NCBI GenBank assembly: GCA_036227345.1
Contig: CP109468.1
Span: 6,448,001-6,512,000, forward strand
From: Streptomyces sp. NBC_01463
GTDB taxonomy: Bacteria; Actinomycetota; Actinomycetes; Streptomycetales; Streptomycetaceae
Direction of reading: 5' to 3'
Length of the DNA stretch: 64,000 nt
A model generated the notes under the pieces. It worked only from the letters and a program-made list of their open reading frames with translations. It searched no databases and was not told where the DNA came from. The translations under genes were made by a program, and so were the position numbers. Position 1 is the stretch's first letter; each line of letters starts with the position of its first letter. This document shows positions 8,604 to 19,191 of this stretch, in pieces.

Positions 8604-10331
8604 ATGACCCAGCACCTCGCTGCCCCCTCCACCGGCACGTCCGACGGCGCCCCGGGCCACCGCACCGGCTGGTGGCAGGACGCGGTGATCTACCAGGTCT
8701 ATCCGCGCAGCTTCGCCGACGGCAACGGCGACGGCATGGGCGATCTCGCAGGCGTCACCGCCCGGCTCCCGTACCTCAAGGACCTCGGCGTCGACGCGGT
8801 GTGGCTCAGCCCCTTCTACGCCTCCCCGCAGGCCGACGCGGGCTACGACGTCGCCGACTACCGGGCCATCGACCCGATGTTCGGCACCCTGCTGGACGCC
8901 GACGCCCTGATCAGGGACGCCCACGACCTGGGCCTGCGGATCATCGTCGACCTGGTGCCCAACCACTCGTCCGACCAGCACGAGTGGTTCAAGCGCGCGC
9001 TCACCGAGGGCCCCGGCTCCGCCCTGCGCGAGCGCTACCACTTCCGCGCCGGCAAGGGCGCCGACGGCGAACTCCCGCCCAACGACTGGGAGTCCATCTT
9101 CGGCGGACCGGCCTGGACCCGGACCACCGACCCGGACGGCACCCCCGGCGAGTGGTACCTCCACCTCTTCGCGCCCGAGCAGCCCGACTTCAACTGGGAA
9201 CACCCCGCCGTCGCCGACGAGTTCCGCTCGATCCTGCGCTTCTGGCTCGACATGGGCGTCGACGGCTTCCGCGTCGACGTCGCCCACGGCCTGGTCAAGG
9301 CCGAGGGGCTCCCGGACCTGGGCACGCACGACCAGCTGAAGCTGCTCGGGAACGACGTCATGCCGTTCTTCGACCAGGACGGTGTGCACGAGATCTACCG
9401 CAGCTGGCGCACCATCCTCGACGAGTACCCCGATGCGATGGGGCCCGAAGGGCCTTCGTCAGAGGGGCGGCGGCGGGCGACGGGCGGGCGGATCGCGGTC
9501 GCCGAGGCCTGGACCCCGACCGTCGAGCGCACCGCCAACTACGTGCGCCCCGACGAGATGCACCAGGCCTTCAACTTCCAGTACCTGGCGACCGCCTGGG
9601 ACGCCGCCGAGCTGCGCACCGTCATCGACACCTCGCTGAACGCCATGCGTCCGGTCGGCGCCCCCACCACCTGGGTGCTCTCCAACCACGACGTCACCCG
9701 GCACGCCACCCGGTTCGCCAACCCGCCCGGCCTCGGCACCCAGATCCGGACCGCGGGCGACCGCGAACTGGGCCTGCGCCGGGCCCGTGCGGCCAGCCTG
9801 CTGATGCTGGCGCTGCCCGGCTCCGCCTACGTCTACCAGGGCGAGGAGCTCGGCCTGCCCGACGTCACCGACCTGCCCGACGAGGCCCGCCAGGACCCGT
9901 CGTTCTTCCGGGCCGAGGGCCAGGACGGCTTCCGCGACGGCTGCCGGGTGCCGATCCCGTGGACCCGCGAGGGCAGCAGCCACGGCTTCGGCGACGGCGG
10001 CAGCTGGCTGCCGCAGCCCGCCGGCTGGGGCGAGCTCAGCATCGAGGCGCAGACCGGCGAGGCCGGCTCCACCCTGGAGCTGTACCGTGCCGCGCTCGCC
10101 GCCCGCCGGGTGCACCCCGGGCTCGGCGCCGGCACCGCGGTGGAGTGGCTCGACGCCCCCGAGGGCGTCCTGGTCTTCGCCCGCCCCGGCTTCGTCTGCA
10201 CCGTGAACACGACGGGCGCCCCGGTCCGCATCCCCGTACGCGGCAGCGTCCTGCTGTCCAGCACCCCGGTCCACACCGACGGTGCCGAGGCCGAGCTGCC
10301 CGCCGACACCACGGTGTGGTGGACGGTGTGA
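8604..10331 (+). CDS. GH13 alpha-glucosidase (oligo-alpha-glucosidase)
   Basis: A 575-residue cytoplasmic glycoside hydrolase family 13 enzyme with no signal peptide, expected to release glucose from imported maltodextrins. It has the family start WWQDAVIYQVYPRSF and the (beta/alpha)8 signatures. These are the nucleophile Asp225 in DGFRVDVAHG, the acid/base Glu301 in IAVAEAW, and the third carboxylate Asp363 in LSNHDVTRH. A stretch rich in Gly, Ser and Arg (about residues 277-293, AMGPEGPSSEGRRRATG) is inserted just before the acid/base strand. Family members that I recall go straight from DEYPG to DRIAVAEAW. The gene follows malG and its stop overlaps the start of the next lacI gene. Maltodextrins are the likely substrates; trehalose or isomaltose cannot be excluded. 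Confidence 0.9.
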   Translation: MTQHLAAPSTGTSDGAPGHRTGWWQDAVIYQVYPRSFADGNGDGMGDLAGVTARLPYLKDLGVDAVWLSPFYASPQADAGYDVADYRAIDPMFGTLLDADALIRDAHDLGLRIIVDLVPNHSSDQHEWFKRALTEGPGSALRERYHFRAGKGADGELPPNDWESIFGGPAWTRTTDPDGTPGEWYLHLFAPEQPDFNWEHPAVADEFRSILRFWLDMGVDGFRVDVAHGLVKAEGLPDLGTHDQLKLLGNDVMPFFDQDGVHEIYRSWRTILDEYPDAMGPEGPSSEGRRRATGGRIAVAEAWTPTVERTANYVRPDEMHQAFNFQYLATAWDAAELRTVIDTSLNAMRPVGAPTTWVLSNHDVTRHATRFANPPGLGTQIRTAGDRELGLRRARAASLLMLALPGSAYVYQGEELGLPDVTDLPDEARQDPSFFRAEGQDGFRDGCRVPIPWTREGSSHGFGDGGSWLPQPAGWGELSIEAQTGEAGSTLELYRAALAARRVHPGLGAGTAVEWLDAPEGVLVFARPGFVCTVNTTGAPVRIPVRGSVLLSSTPVHTDGAEAELPADTTVWWTV

Positions 10332-11374
10332 CCGTCCCCCCGCCCAGGGCCGGCACCGCGCTGAGGCTCTCGGACATCGCCGGGCAGGCCTCGGTCAGCG
10401 AGGCGACCGTCAGCCGGGTGCTCAACGGCAAGCCGGGCGTCGCGGACACCACGCGTCAGCGGGTGCTCGCGGCGCTCGACATCCTGGGCTACGAACGTCC
10501 GGTACGACTGCGGCAGCGCAGCGCCGGGCTGATCGGACTGGTGACGCCCGAGCTCACCAACCCGATCTTCCCGGCGTTCGCGCAGTCCGTGGAGCAGGTC
10601 CTGGCCGGGCACGGCTACACGCCGGTGCTCTGCACCCAGCTGCCCGGCGGCGCCACCGAGGACGAGCTCGTCGAGCAGCTCGTCGAACGCGGCGTCGGCG
10701 GCATCGTGTTCCTCTCCGGACTGCACGCCGACACCTCGGCCGACCCGGCGCGCTACGCCGCGCTGACCGACCGCGGCGTGCCGTTCGTCCTGATCAACGG
10801 CTACAACGAGCGGATCAGCGCCCCGTTCGTCTCGCCCGATGACAACGCTGCCGTACGGATGGCCGTGGGCCACCTCGCCGAACTCGGCCACCGCCGGGTG
10901 GGCCTGGCCATCGGACCGCAGCGCTACGTGCCCTCCCGCCGCAAGCGGGACGGGTTCGTGGACGCCGCGGTCTCGCTGCTGGGCCTCGACCGGAGCGAGG
11001 CCGAACTCCTGGTGTGCTCGACGCTGTTCAGCGTCGAGGGCGGCCAGGTGGCGGCCGGCGCGCTGCTCGACCAGGGGTGCACGGGCATCGTCTGCGGCAG
11101 CGACCTGATGGCGCTGGGCGTGGTGCGGGCCGCCCGGGACCGCGGACTCGACGTCCCGCGCGACGTGTCCGTGGTCGGCTTCGACGACTCGCAGCTCATC
11201 GCGTTCACCGACCCGCCGCTGACCACGGTCCGCCAGCCCGTCCAGGCGATGGCGGCGGCCGCGGTGGGCGCCCTGCTGGAGGAGATCGGCGGAAGTCCCG
11301 TGCAGCGCACGGAGTACGTCTTCCAGCCGGAGCTGGTGGTACGGGGGTCCACGGCGGCTCTGCGCAGCGCCTGA
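10328..11374 (+). CDS. Second MalR-like LacI-family regulator
   Basis: A 348-residue LacI-family repressor closely similar over its full length to malR at 3858-4925. Both contain SEATVSRVLNGKPGVA, GYERPVRLR, the same LSGLHADTSAD-type stretch (VSGLHADTSAD in malR), and IAFTDPPLTT. I choose the GTG at 10328, which overlaps the TGA of the alpha-glucosidase (GTGA); the N-terminus VTVPPPRAG precedes the normal LSDIAGQASVSEATVSR helix-turn-helix. Because the recognition segment is identical, the two proteins probably read the same operators. They differ in the effector domain, so they may answer to different sugars. The amylase gene and two candidate operators follow directly. Confidence 0.9.
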   Translation: MTVPPPRAGTALRLSDIAGQASVSEATVSRVLNGKPGVADTTRQRVLAALDILGYERPVRLRQRSAGLIGLVTPELTNPIFPAFAQSVEQVLAGHGYTPVLCTQLPGGATEDELVEQLVERGVGGIVFLSGLHADTSADPARYAALTDRGVPFVLINGYNERISAPFVSPDDNAAVRMAVGHLAELGHRRVGLAIGPQRYVPSRRKRDGFVDAAVSLLGLDRSEAELLVCSTLFSVEGGQVAAGALLDQGCTGIVCGSDLMALGVVRAARDRGLDVPRDVSVVGFDDSQLIAFTDPPLTTVRQPVQAMAAAAVGALLEEIGGSPVQRTEYVFQPELVVRGSTAALRSA

Positions 11375-11406
11375 GGCGTACCCGCGGGGGAGCGGGAGAG
11401 GGAAGA

Positions 11407-11451
11407 ACGGCGAGGTCCTGGGTCCGGAGGGGGGATCCGGGGCCTCGCCGT
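11407..11451 (+). terminator. Hairpin after the second lacI gene
   Basis: Arms ACGGCGAGG (11407-11415) and CCTCGCCGT (11443-11451), with further partial pairing inside. No T tract, as usual in Streptomyces. It separates the mal operon from the amylase promoter region; 11452-11640 shows no gene or clear site. Confidence 0.6.
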
Positions 11452-11644
11452 GCGTGCGGGCGCCCCCGGACCGGGCCCGGGCGTGCAGGAGGGGCACCGG
11501 GAGTCGACCCGGACGGGTCGGCGGGGAGTGTGACCCCCAGGTGCCCCTCTTGTACGTGACCGGCCCGGCCGGCCGGGCGCGTGGGGCCCGAGGCATCGGG
11601 ACCCCCGGCCGACCGGACCGGAGTCGGGAGAAACGTAACAGCGC

Positions 11645-11670
11645 TGCAATGTCTTGCGTAAGACCTTGCA
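11645..11670. promoter_or_regulatory. Candidate upstream MalR-type operator of the amylase gene
   Basis: A 26-bp symmetric site: TGCA, 2 bp, GTCTT, 4 bp, AAGAC, 2 bp, TGCA. It contains two CTTGC cores (11653-11657 and 11665-11669). It shares AAGACCTTGCA with the malR-proximal site on the opposite strand. It lies upstream of the predicted promoter. Confidence 0.6.
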
Positions 11671-11720
11671 GGAAGAAATCTGCGGTATTTCGCGGATGTG
11701 AGCAGCTCATGTCCAAAGGG

Positions 11721-11749
11721 TTGACCGGGACTCGGCGGGCTCGTACGGT
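11721..11749 (+). promoter_or_regulatory. Amylase promoter (HrdB type)
   Basis: TTGACC (11721-11726), a 17-bp spacer and TACGGT (11744-11749): a good principal-sigma-factor promoter. It would start a transcript near 11756, about 115 bases before the amylase ATG. Confidence 0.65.
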
Positions 11750-11770
11750 CTCCCCGCGGCAAGTTTTGCA

Positions 11771-11785
11771 TTCTTGCAGCAAGAA
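11771..11785. promoter_or_regulatory. Perfect 15-bp palindromic operator of the amylase gene
   Basis: TTCTTGCAGCAAGAA is a perfect palindrome with 7-bp arms and one central base. It sits about 15-30 bases downstream of the predicted transcription start, where a LacI-type repressor would block elongation. The CTTGC core matches the sites at malE and malR. Confidence 0.7.
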
Positions 11786-11871
11786 CATTCAGGAGCCTTG
11801 AGGGCAGGGCGCGTTGCCGTGAGAGGCCTCGTCACCGTCACCCGCATTTCCCCCACCGCAGGAGGAAAGAC

Positions 11872-13593
11872 ATGGCACGCAGACCCCTGTCTGCAGCGCT
11901 CGCGCTGATAGCGGGCGCCGCCGCCCTCGTGGTCCCCGCCACGAACGCGCAGGCCTCCGCTCCGGGTTCCAAGGACGTCACCGCCGTGCTCTTCGAGTGG
12001 AAGTTCGACTCGGTGGCCAAGGCGTGCACCGACTCCCTCGGCCCGGCCGGCTACGGCTTCGTACAGGTCTCCCCGCCGCAGGAGCACATCCAGGGCGGCC
12101 AGTGGTGGACCTCGTACCAGCCGGTCAGCTACAGGATCGCCGGACGGCTCGGCGACCGCACCTCGTTCGCGAACATGGTCAGCACCTGCCACAGCGCGGG
12201 CGTCAAGGTCGTGGCCGACTCGGTCATCAACCACATGTCGGCCGGTTCCGGCACGGGCACGGGCGGGTCCTCGTACAGCAAGTACGACTACCCCGGCCTG
12301 TACTCGGTCAACGACATGAACGACTGCCAGTCGCAGATCAACAACTACGGCGACCGCGCCAACGTCCAGAACTGCGAACTCGTCGGCCTCGCCGACCTGG
12401 ACACCGGTGAGGACTACGTCCGCGGAAAGATCGCCGGATACCTCAACGACCTGCTCTCGCTCGGCGTCGACGGATTCCGCATCGACGCGGCCAAGCACAT
12501 CCCCGCCGGTGACCTCGCCAACATCAAGTCCCGGCTGAGCAACTCCGGGGTCTACTGGAAGCAGGAGGCGATCTACGGCGGTGGCGAGGCCGTCTCGCCC
12601 GACGAGTACGCCGGCACCGGCGACGTCCAGGAGTTCCGCTACGCCCGCAGCCTCAAGCAGGTCTTCAAGAACGAGAACCTCGCCAACCTGAAGAACTTCG
12701 GCGAGGGCTGGGGCTTCATGTCCTCCTCGAAGGCCGCGGTGTTCGTCGACAACCACGACACCGAGCGCAACGGCGAGACGCTGAACTACAAGGACGGCGC
12801 CGACTACACGCTCGCCAGCGTGTTCATGCTGGCCTGGCCCTACGGCTCGCCCGACGTCCACTCCGGCTACGAGTGGTCCGACAAGGACGCCGGTCCGCCC
12901 GGCGGCGGCACGGTGAACGCCTGTTACAGCGACGGCTGGAAGTGCCAGCACGCCTGGCGCGAGATCGCCTCCATGGTCGGCCTCCGCAACACCGCCCGCG
13001 GTGAGGCCGTCACCAACTGGTGGGACAACGGCGGCGACCAGATCGCCTTCGGCCGCGGTTCCAAGGCGTACGTCGCGATCAACCACGAGGGCTCCTCGCT
13101 GACCCGTACGTTCCAGACCTCGCTGCCCGCCGGCGACTACTGCGACATCCAGTCCGGCAACGGCGTCACGGTCAACGGCTCCGGCCAGTTCACCGCCACG
13201 CTCGGCGCCAACACCGCCCTCGCCCTCCAGACGGGCGCCCGCACCTGCACCGGCGGCGGCACCGGACCGACGGACCCGACCGACCCCGGTACGGGCACGT
13301 CCGGCGCCTCGTTCGGCGTCAACGCCACCACCCAGCCCGGCCAGAACATCTACGTCACCGGCAACCAGTCCGCCCTCGGCAACTGGAACCCGGCGTCCGC
13401 ACCGAAGCTCGACCCGGCCACGTACCCCGTCTGGAAGCTCGACGTGAGCCTGCCCGCCGGTACGACGTTCGAGTACAAGTACGTCCGCAAGGACGCGAAC
13501 GGCAACGTCACCTGGGAGAGCGGAGCCAACCGCACGGCCACCGTGCCGGCCTCCGGCAAGGTCGCCCTGACCGCGGATGTCTGGCGCGGCTGA
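11872..13593 (+). CDS. Secreted alpha-amylase with starch-binding domain
   Basis: A 573-residue secreted endo-acting alpha-amylase that attacks starch outside the cell. The signal peptide is residues 1-28 (hydrophobic core [20 protein letters not shown]). The GH13 catalytic domain has nucleophile Asp205 in [10 protein letters not shown], acid/base Glu232 in WKQEAIY and Asp296 in [10 protein letters not shown] Gly/Thr/Pro-rich linker near residue 465 leads to a C-terminal CBM20 domain (about 478-573) with the typical [29 protein letters not shown] precedes the ATG. It has its own promoter and operators (11645-11785). A hairpin separates it from the amylase-pullulanase gene. Confidence 0.95.
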   Translation: MARRPLSAALALIAGAAALVVPATNAQASAPGSKDVTAVLFEWKFDSVAKACTDSLGPAGYGFVQVSPPQEHIQGGQWWTSYQPVSYRIAGRLGDRTSFANMVSTCHSAGVKVVADSVINHMSAGSGTGTGGSSYSKYDYPGLYSVNDMNDCQSQINNYGDRANVQNCELVGLADLDTGEDYVRGKIAGYLNDLLSLGVDGFRIDAAKHIPAGDLANIKSRLSNSGVYWKQEAIYGGGEAVSPDEYAGTGDVQEFRYARSLKQVFKNENLANLKNFGEGWGFMSSSKAAVFVDNHDTERNGETLNYKDGADYTLASVFMLAWPYGSPDVHSGYEWSDKDAGPPGGGTVNACYSDGWKCQHAWREIASMVGLRNTARGEAVTNWWDNGGDQIAFGRGSKAYVAINHEGSSLTRTFQTSLPAGDYCDIQSGNGVTVNGSGQFTATLGANTALALQTGARTCTGGGTGPTDPTDPGTGTSGASFGVNATTQPGQNIYVTGNQSALGNWNPASAPKLDPATYPVWKLDVSLPAGTTFEYKYVRKDANGNVTWESGANRTATVPASGKVALTADVWRG

Positions 13594-13611
13594 CCCCCTC
13601 GGCGCCACCCA

Positions 13612-13639
13612 CCGGACGGGCCCTCACCGGCCCGTCCGG
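13612..13639 (+). terminator. Hairpin between amylase and amylase-pullulanase genes
   Basis: Perfect 11-bp arms CCGGACGGGCC (13612-13622) and GGCCCGTCCGG (13629-13639) with a 6-base loop. It may end most amylase transcripts and let a fraction read into the next gene, which has no obvious promoter of its own in the 35 bases left. Confidence 0.65.
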
Positions 13640-13674
13640 CCCCGTACCCGCACACCCCTTCGAGGAGAGCCCGA

Positions 13675-16600
13675 GTGATACGTCCGTCCCCGCGCGTGCC
13701 CGCGAGAAGAACGGCCGTCGCCGTCGTCGCGGCCGCCCTGTGCGCGGCCCTCGTGCCCGCGCTGCCCGCCGCCGCGGCCCGGCCGCCCGCCGCGCCGTCG
13801 GACGCGAAGCTGGCAGCCACGCCCGGCCGCCACGACCTGACCCGCGAGCAGTTCTACTTCGTCATGCCCGACCGGTTCGCCAACGGCGACACCGGCAACG
13901 ACAGAGGCGGGCTGACCGGCTCGCGGCTGGAGACCGGGTACGACCCCACCGACAAGGGGTTCTACCAGGGCGGCGACCTCAAGGGGATGACCAGCCGCCT
14001 CGACTACATCAAGGGGCTCGGCACCACCGCCATCTGGCTGGCCCCGATCTTCAGGAACCGCCCCGTCCAGGGCACCGGCAAGGACGCGTCGGCCGGCTAC
14101 CACGGCTACTGGATCACCGACTTCACCCAGGTCGACCCGCACTTCGGGACCAACGCCGACCTGACGAAGCTGATCGACCAGGCCCACCGCAAGGGCATGA
14201 AGGTCTTCTTCGACGTCATCACCAACCACACCGCCGACACCGTCGACTACGCCGAGAAGACCTACGGCTACAAGCCCAAGGGCGCCTACCCGTATCTCGA
14301 CCGGAACGGCCGGCCCTTCGACGACGCCGCCGGCATGGCGAAGACGGACGCCGACTCCTTCCCGTACAAGCCGGTCACGACCGGCGGCAAGACGCCGTCC
14401 TGGCTCAACGACCCGACGATGTACCACAACCGCGGCGACTCGACCTATGCCGGCGAGTCCACCACGTACGGCGACTTCTCCGGGCTCGACGACCTGTGGA
14501 CCGAGCGTCCCGAGGTCGTCTCCGGCATGGAGAAGATCTATGAGAAGTGGGTCCGCGACTTCGACATCGACGGCTTCCGGATCGACACCGTCAAGCACGT
14601 CGACATGGACTTCTGGACCCAGTGGGCGACCGCGCTCGACACCTACGCGGCCAAGCACGGCCGCGAGGACTTCTTCATGTTCGGCGAGGTCTACTCCGCC
14701 GACACCGCGATCACGTCCCCCTACGTCACCCAGGGGCGGCTGGACGCGACGCTCGACTTCCCCTTCCAGGAAGCGGCCCGCCAGTACGCCTCGCAGGGTG
14801 CCCCGGCCTCGAAGCTCGCCGCCGTCTTCGGCGACGACTACCGGTACACCACCGACAAGGCCAACGCCTACGAGCAGGTGACCTTCCTCGGCAACCACGA
14901 CATGGGCCGCATCGGGACCTTCCTCAAGCAGGACAACCCGAAGGCCGACGACGCGGAGCTGGTCAAGCGCGCCGAGCTCGCCAACGAGCTGATGTTCCTC
15001 AGCCGCGGCAACCCCGTCGTCTACTACGGCGACGAGCAGGGCTTCACCGGCGCGGGCGGCGACAAGGACGCCCGCCAGACGATGTTCGCCTCGAAGACCG
15101 CGGACTACCTCGACGACGACGAGCTCGGCACCGACCGCACGCACGCCTCCGACGCGTACGACACAAGTCACCCGCTCTACCGGTCCATCGCCGCGCTCTC
15201 CGAGCTGACCGCGAAGAACCCGGCGCTGCGCGACGGCGTCCAGACCGAGCGCTACGCCGAGGGCTCCGTCTACGCCTTCTCCCGTACGGACCCCGAGCGC
15301 GGCAACGAGTACGTCGTCGCCACCAACAACGGCACCGCGGCGAGGACCGTCGAGCTGTCCACCGAATCCGCCGGAATGAACTTCCGTACGCTGTACGGCG
15401 GTTCCGGCACGGTCCGCAGCGGCGCCGACAAGAGGATCACCGTCACCGTGCCGGCTCTGTCCAGCATCGTGCTGCGCGCCGAGAAGCCGCTGGGCGGCCC
15501 CGTGGCCAAGCCCTCCCTCACGCTGAAGGCACCGGCCGCCGGAGCCACCGGCACCGTCGAGATCAGTGCCGACGTGGACGGCGGCTCCCTCAACCGGGTC
15601 GTCTTCGCCGCCCAGACCGGCAACGGCAGGTGGACCACGCTCGGCACCGCCGACCACGCCCCGTACAAGGTCACCCAGACCATCGGTGACACCGTCGCCG
15701 CCGGCACACCGCTGCGCTACAAGGCCGTCGTCGTCGACCGCACCGGACGCACCGCGAGCGCGCTCGCCGCGTCGGCCGCCGGACAGGCCCCCGCCCCGGC
15801 GAAGCCCGTCGCCGTCGAACGCGACTACGCAGTCGTCCACTACAAGCGCGCCGACGGCGACTACGACGGCTGGCAGGCCAGGTCCGGCGACACCACCGCC
15901 GCCTTCACCGGGCGGGACGCCTACGGCGCCTTCGCCTGGATCAAGGTGCCGGAGGGCGCTTCCTCGGTTCCGTACACCGTCGAGAAGGCCGGTACGGCAG
16001 ACGGAGCGGAGCGCACCGTCGACCTCGCGAAGACCGGACAGGTCTGGATCGAGCAGGGCAAGGACGGCCAGGCCGACACCGCCCCCGACGGCGCCTACCC
16101 CGCACCCGACACCACCAAGGCCGTCCTGCACTACTACCGGGCCGACGGCGACTACGACGGCTGGGGCCTGCACACGTGGACCGGCGCCAAGGAACCGACC
16201 GACTGGTCCAAGCCGCTCCAGCCGGTGAAGAAGGACGCCTCCGGCGTCACCTTCGAGGTCCCGCTCGCCGACGGGGCCACCTCGCTCAGCTACATCCTGC
16301 ACCGCGGTGACGAGAAGGACCTGCCCAGCGACCAGTCACTCGACATCGCGAGCTACGGCCACGAGGTCTGGATGCTCGGCGGCACGGCCGGCTATCTGCT
16401 CCCGCAGACGGGCGGAGTCCCCACCCCCGACCTCACCAAGGCCGAGGCGCAGTGGATCGACTCCGACACCGTCGTCTGGAAGGTGAAGGCCACCGAGGCC
16501 ACCAGCCAGCAGCTCGTCTACGCGTCGGACGGCGGGATCTCCGTCGTCGACGGCGCACTCTCCGACGAGGGCCAGTGGCTGCGGCTCAGCCCCTCCGCAC

Positions 16601-18999
16601 TGACCGACGCGCAGAAGGCGAAGTACCCGCACCTCAAGGACTACCCCGCCTTCACCGTCGACGCCCGTGACCGGGACAGGGTCCGCGAGGCCCTGCGCGG
16701 CCAGCTGATCGCCACCCAGCGTGCCGCCAACGGTGCCCTGCTCGCCGCCACCGGCGTCCAGAGCGCCGGCGTGCTCGACGACCTCTACGGGACGAAGGCG
16801 GCCGGCGCCTCCCTCGGCCCGGTCTTCCGGCACGGCACCCCCACCCTGTCCGTCTGGGCGCCCACCGCCCGCACCGTCTCCCTGGAACTCGACGGGAGGA
16901 CCGTCCCGATGCGGCGCGACGACCGCACCGGCGTCTGGTCCGTCACCGGGAAGAAGAGCTGGAACGGCAAGCCCTACCGGTACGCCGTGGACGTCTTCGC
17001 GCCCACCGTCCAGAAGCTCGTCACCAACAAGGTCACCGACCCCTACTCCACCGCCCTGACCACCGACTCCGCCCGGAGCCTCGTGGTCGACCTCGACGAC
17101 GGCAGGCTCGCGCCCAGGGGCTGGGACGGGCTGCGCAAGCCCGCCGCCGTGCCGCTGCGCGACGCACAGATCCAGGAACTCCAGATCCGCGACTTCTCCA
17201 TCGCGGACCCCACCTCCAAGCACCCCGGTGAGTACCTGGCCTTCACCGACACCCGCTCCGACGGGATGAAGCACCTCAAGGAGCTCGCCGACTCCGGCAC
17301 CAACTACGTCCACCTGCTGCCCGCCTTCGACATCGGCACCATCCCCGAGAAGAAGAAGGACCAGCAGAAGCCCGCCTGTGACCTGTCCGTCTACGCCCCC
17401 GACTCCGAGGAGCAGCAGGCCTGCGTGGCGAAGGCCGCCGCGAAGGACGCCTTCAACTGGGGCTACGACCCGCTGCACTACACCGTCCCCGAGGGCTCCT
17501 ACGCCTCCGACCCCGACGGCACCCAGCGCACCGTCGAGTTCCGGCAGATGGTGCAGGGGCTGAACGGCGCCGGGCTGCGGACCGTCATGGACGTCGTCTA
17601 CAACCACACCGTCGCCTCCGGCCAGGACGGCAAGTCCGTCCTCGACCGGATCGTGCCCGGCTACTACCAGCGGCTCCTGGAGGACGGCACGGTCGCCACC
17701 TCCACCTGCTGTGCCAACACCGCGCCCGAGAACACCATGATGGGCAAGCTCGTCGTCGACTCCATCGTCACCTGGGCCAAGGAGTACAAGGTCGACGGCT
17801 TCCGCTTCGACCTGATGGGCCACCACCCCAAGGCCAACATCCTGGCCGTCCGCAAGGCACTCGACGCGCTGACCGTCGCCAGGGACGGCGTCGACGGGAA
17901 GAAGATCATCCTGTACGGGGAGGGCTGGAACTTCGGAGAGATCGCCGACGACGCCCGCTTCGTCCAGGCCACGCAGAAGAACATGGCCGGCACCGGCATC
18001 GCCACCTTCTCCGACCGGGCCCGCGACGCCGTGCGCGGCGGCTCCCCGTTCGACGAGGACCCCGGCGTGCAGGGCTTCGCCACCGGCCTCTACACCGACC
18101 CCAACACCTCCACCCACAACGGCACCGAGGCCGAGCAGAAGGCCCGGCTGCTCCACTACCAGGACCTGATCAAGGTCGGACTCACCGGCAACCTCGCCGG
18201 CTACACCTTCACCGACTCCTCCGGCACCACGGTCAAGGGCTCGGGCGTCGACTACAACGGAGCCCCGGCCGGATACGCCGCCGCCCCCGGTGACGCCCTC
18301 GCCTACTCCGACGCCCACGACAACGAGACGCTGTACGACACCCTCGCCTTCAAGCTCCCGGCGGGCACCTCGGCAGCCGACCGGGCCCGGATGCAGGTCC
18401 TGGCCATGGCGACGGCCACCCTCTCCCAGGGTCCCTCGCTCTCCCAGGCCGGCACGGACCTGCTGCGCTCCAAGTCCCTGGACCGCAACTCCTTCGACAG
18501 CGGCGACTGGTTCAACGCCCTGCACTGGGACTGCCGCGCGGGCAACGGCTTCGGCCGCGGACTGCCGCCCGCAGCCGACAACCAGGCCAAGTGGCCCTAC
18601 GCCAGGCCGCTGCTGGCCAACGCCGCGATCAGCCCCGGCTGCGCACAGATCGACGGTGCTTCGGCCGCGTACCAGGACCTGCTCACCATCCGCGCCACGG
18701 AGAAGGACTTCGGCCTCTCCACCGCCGGCCAGGTGCAGTCCACCCTCTCCTTCCCGCTCTCCGGCAAGGACGAGACCCCGGGCGTGATCACCATGCGGCT
18801 CGGCAGGCTGGTCGTCGTCCTCAACGCCGCCCCCGGAGCCACCACCCAGAAGGTCGCCGCCCTGGCCGGGAAGTACTACGCCCTGCACCCCGTCCAGGCG
18901 GCGGGCGCGGATCTTACCGTCAAGAAGTCGACGTACGAGAGGAGTTCGGGAAGCTTCACCGTTCCGGGACGGACGGTGGCAGTGTTCTCGCTGCGCTGA
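13675..18999 (+). CDS. Secreted bifunctional alpha-amylase / pullulanase (dextrinase)
   Basis: A 1774-residue secreted enzyme with two complete GH13 catalytic modules. After a signal peptide (residues 1-38) comes an alpha-amylase module with Asp304 ([10 protein letters not shown]), Glu338 (FMFGEVYS) and Asp409 (FLGNHDMGR). Two pullulanase-type CBM41 modules follow, starting near residues 718 and 813 ([14 protein letters not shown] and [14 protein letters not shown]). Next are an N-terminal pullulanase domain and a CBM48-like module near residue 1048 ([19 protein letters not shown]). The type I pullulanase module has Asp1379 ([13 protein letters not shown]), Glu1416 ([10 protein letters not shown]) and Asp1549 ([10 protein letters not shown]). 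It should cleave both alpha-1,4 and alpha-1,6 bonds. The start is GTG at 13675, preceded by CGAGGAGAGCC. Confidence 0.95.
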   Translation: MIRPSPRVPARRTAVAVVAAALCAALVPALPAAAARPPAAPSDAKLAATPGRHDLTREQFYFVMPDRFANGDTGNDRGGLTGSRLETGYDPTDKGFYQGGDLKGMTSRLDYIKGLGTTAIWLAPIFRNRPVQGTGKDASAGYHGYWITDFTQVDPHFGTNADLTKLIDQAHRKGMKVFFDVITNHTADTVDYAEKTYGYKPKGAYPYLDRNGRPFDDAAGMAKTDADSFPYKPVTTGGKTPSWLNDPTMYHNRGDSTYAGESTTYGDFSGLDDLWTERPEVVSGMEKIYEKWVRDFDIDGFRIDTVKHVDMDFWTQWATALDTYAAKHGREDFFMFGEVYSADTAITSPYVTQGRLDATLDFPFQEAARQYASQGAPASKLAAVFGDDYRYTTDKANAYEQVTFLGNHDMGRIGTFLKQDNPKADDAELVKRAELANELMFLSRGNPVVYYGDEQGFTGAGGDKDARQTMFASKTADYLDDDELGTDRTHASDAYDTSHPLYRSIAALSELTAKNPALRDGVQTERYAEGSVYAFSRTDPERGNEYVVATNNGTAARTVELSTESAGMNFRTLYGGSGTVRSGADKRITVTVPALSSIVLRAEKPLGGPVAKPSLTLKAPAAGATGTVEISADVDGGSLNRVVFAAQTGNGRWTTLGTADHAPYKVTQTIGDTVAAGTPLRYKAVVVDRTGRTASALAASAAGQAPAPAKPVAVERDYAVVHYKRADGDYDGWQARSGDTTAAFTGRDAYGAFAWIKVPEGASSVPYTVEKAGTADGAERTVDLAKTGQVWIEQGKDGQADTAPDGAYPAPDTTKAVLHYYRADGDYDGWGLHTWTGAKEPTDWSKPLQPVKKDASGVTFEVPLADGATSLSYILHRGDEKDLPSDQSLDIASYGHEVWMLGGTAGYLLPQTGGVPTPDLTKAEAQWIDSDTVVWKVKATEATSQQLVYASDGGISVVDGALSDEGQWLRLSPSALTDAQKAKYPHLKDYPAFTVDARDRDRVREALRGQLIATQRAANGALLAATGVQSAGVLDDLYGTKAAGASLGPVFRHGTPTLSVWAPTARTVSLELDGRTVPMRRDDRTGVWSVTGKKSWNGKPYRYAVDVFAPTVQKLVTNKVTDPYSTALTTDSARSLVVDLDDGRLAPRGWDGLRKPAAVPLRDAQIQELQIRDFSIADPTSKHPGEYLAFTDTRSDGMKHLKELADSGTNYVHLLPAFDIGTIPEKKKDQQKPACDLSVYAPDSEEQQACVAKAAAKDAFNWGYDPLHYTVPEGSYASDPDGTQRTVEFRQMVQGLNGAGLRTVMDVVYNHTVASGQDGKSVLDRIVPGYYQRLLEDGTVATSTCCANTAPENTMMGKLVVDSIVTWAKEYKVDGFRFDLMGHHPKANILAVRKALDALTVARDGVDGKKIILYGEGWNFGEIADDARFVQATQKNMAGTGIATFSDRARDAVRGGSPFDEDPGVQGFATGLYTDPNTSTHNGTEAEQKARLLHYQDLIKVGLTGNLAGYTFTDSSGTTVKGSGVDYNGAPAGYAAAPGDALAYSDAHDNETLYDTLAFKLPAGTSAADRARMQVLAMATATLSQGPSLSQAGTDLLRSKSLDRNSFDSGDWFNALHWDCRAGNGFGRGLPPAADNQAKWPYARPLLANAAISPGCAQIDGASAAYQDLLTIRATEKDFGLSTAGQVQSTLSFPLSGKDETPGVITMRLGRLVVVLNAAPGATTQKVAALAGKYYALHPVQAAGADLTVKKSTYERSSGSFTVPGRTVAVFSLR

Positions 19000-19099
19000 C
19001 CCGCAACGGGACTACCGTAGGGGCAGCCGCCGGGGAGAGCCGCAGCACCACCCTCCCGGGCGCGCCCTCCCACTCCACCCGGCCGGTCCCGGCCCCCCG

Positions 19100-19147
19100 C
19101 CCCGTACGCACCCCGCGTCGGCCGTCGCCGGCGGGTGCCGTACGGGG
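19100..19147 (+). terminator. Terminator after the amylase-pullulanase gene
   Basis: CCCCGTACG (19100-19108) pairs with CGTACGGGG (19139-19147). Inner CAC/GTG and CCCGC/GCGGG pairs make a long hairpin. Confidence 0.7.
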
Positions 19148-19191
19148 CACGGGGGCCGGGGCCGGCCTCCACCTGTTCAGCGACGGTGACG

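Noticed and set aside
13624..16302. Long minus-strand ORF of 892 codons opposite the amylase-pullulanase gene
   Set aside because: It is an antisense shadow. The plus strand carries catalytic motifs and the minus frame is Gly/Val/Arg-rich without domains.
16336..18888. Minus-strand ORF of 850 codons
   Set aside because: Same antisense shadow; composition is Gly/Val-rich and it overlaps the pullulanase module.
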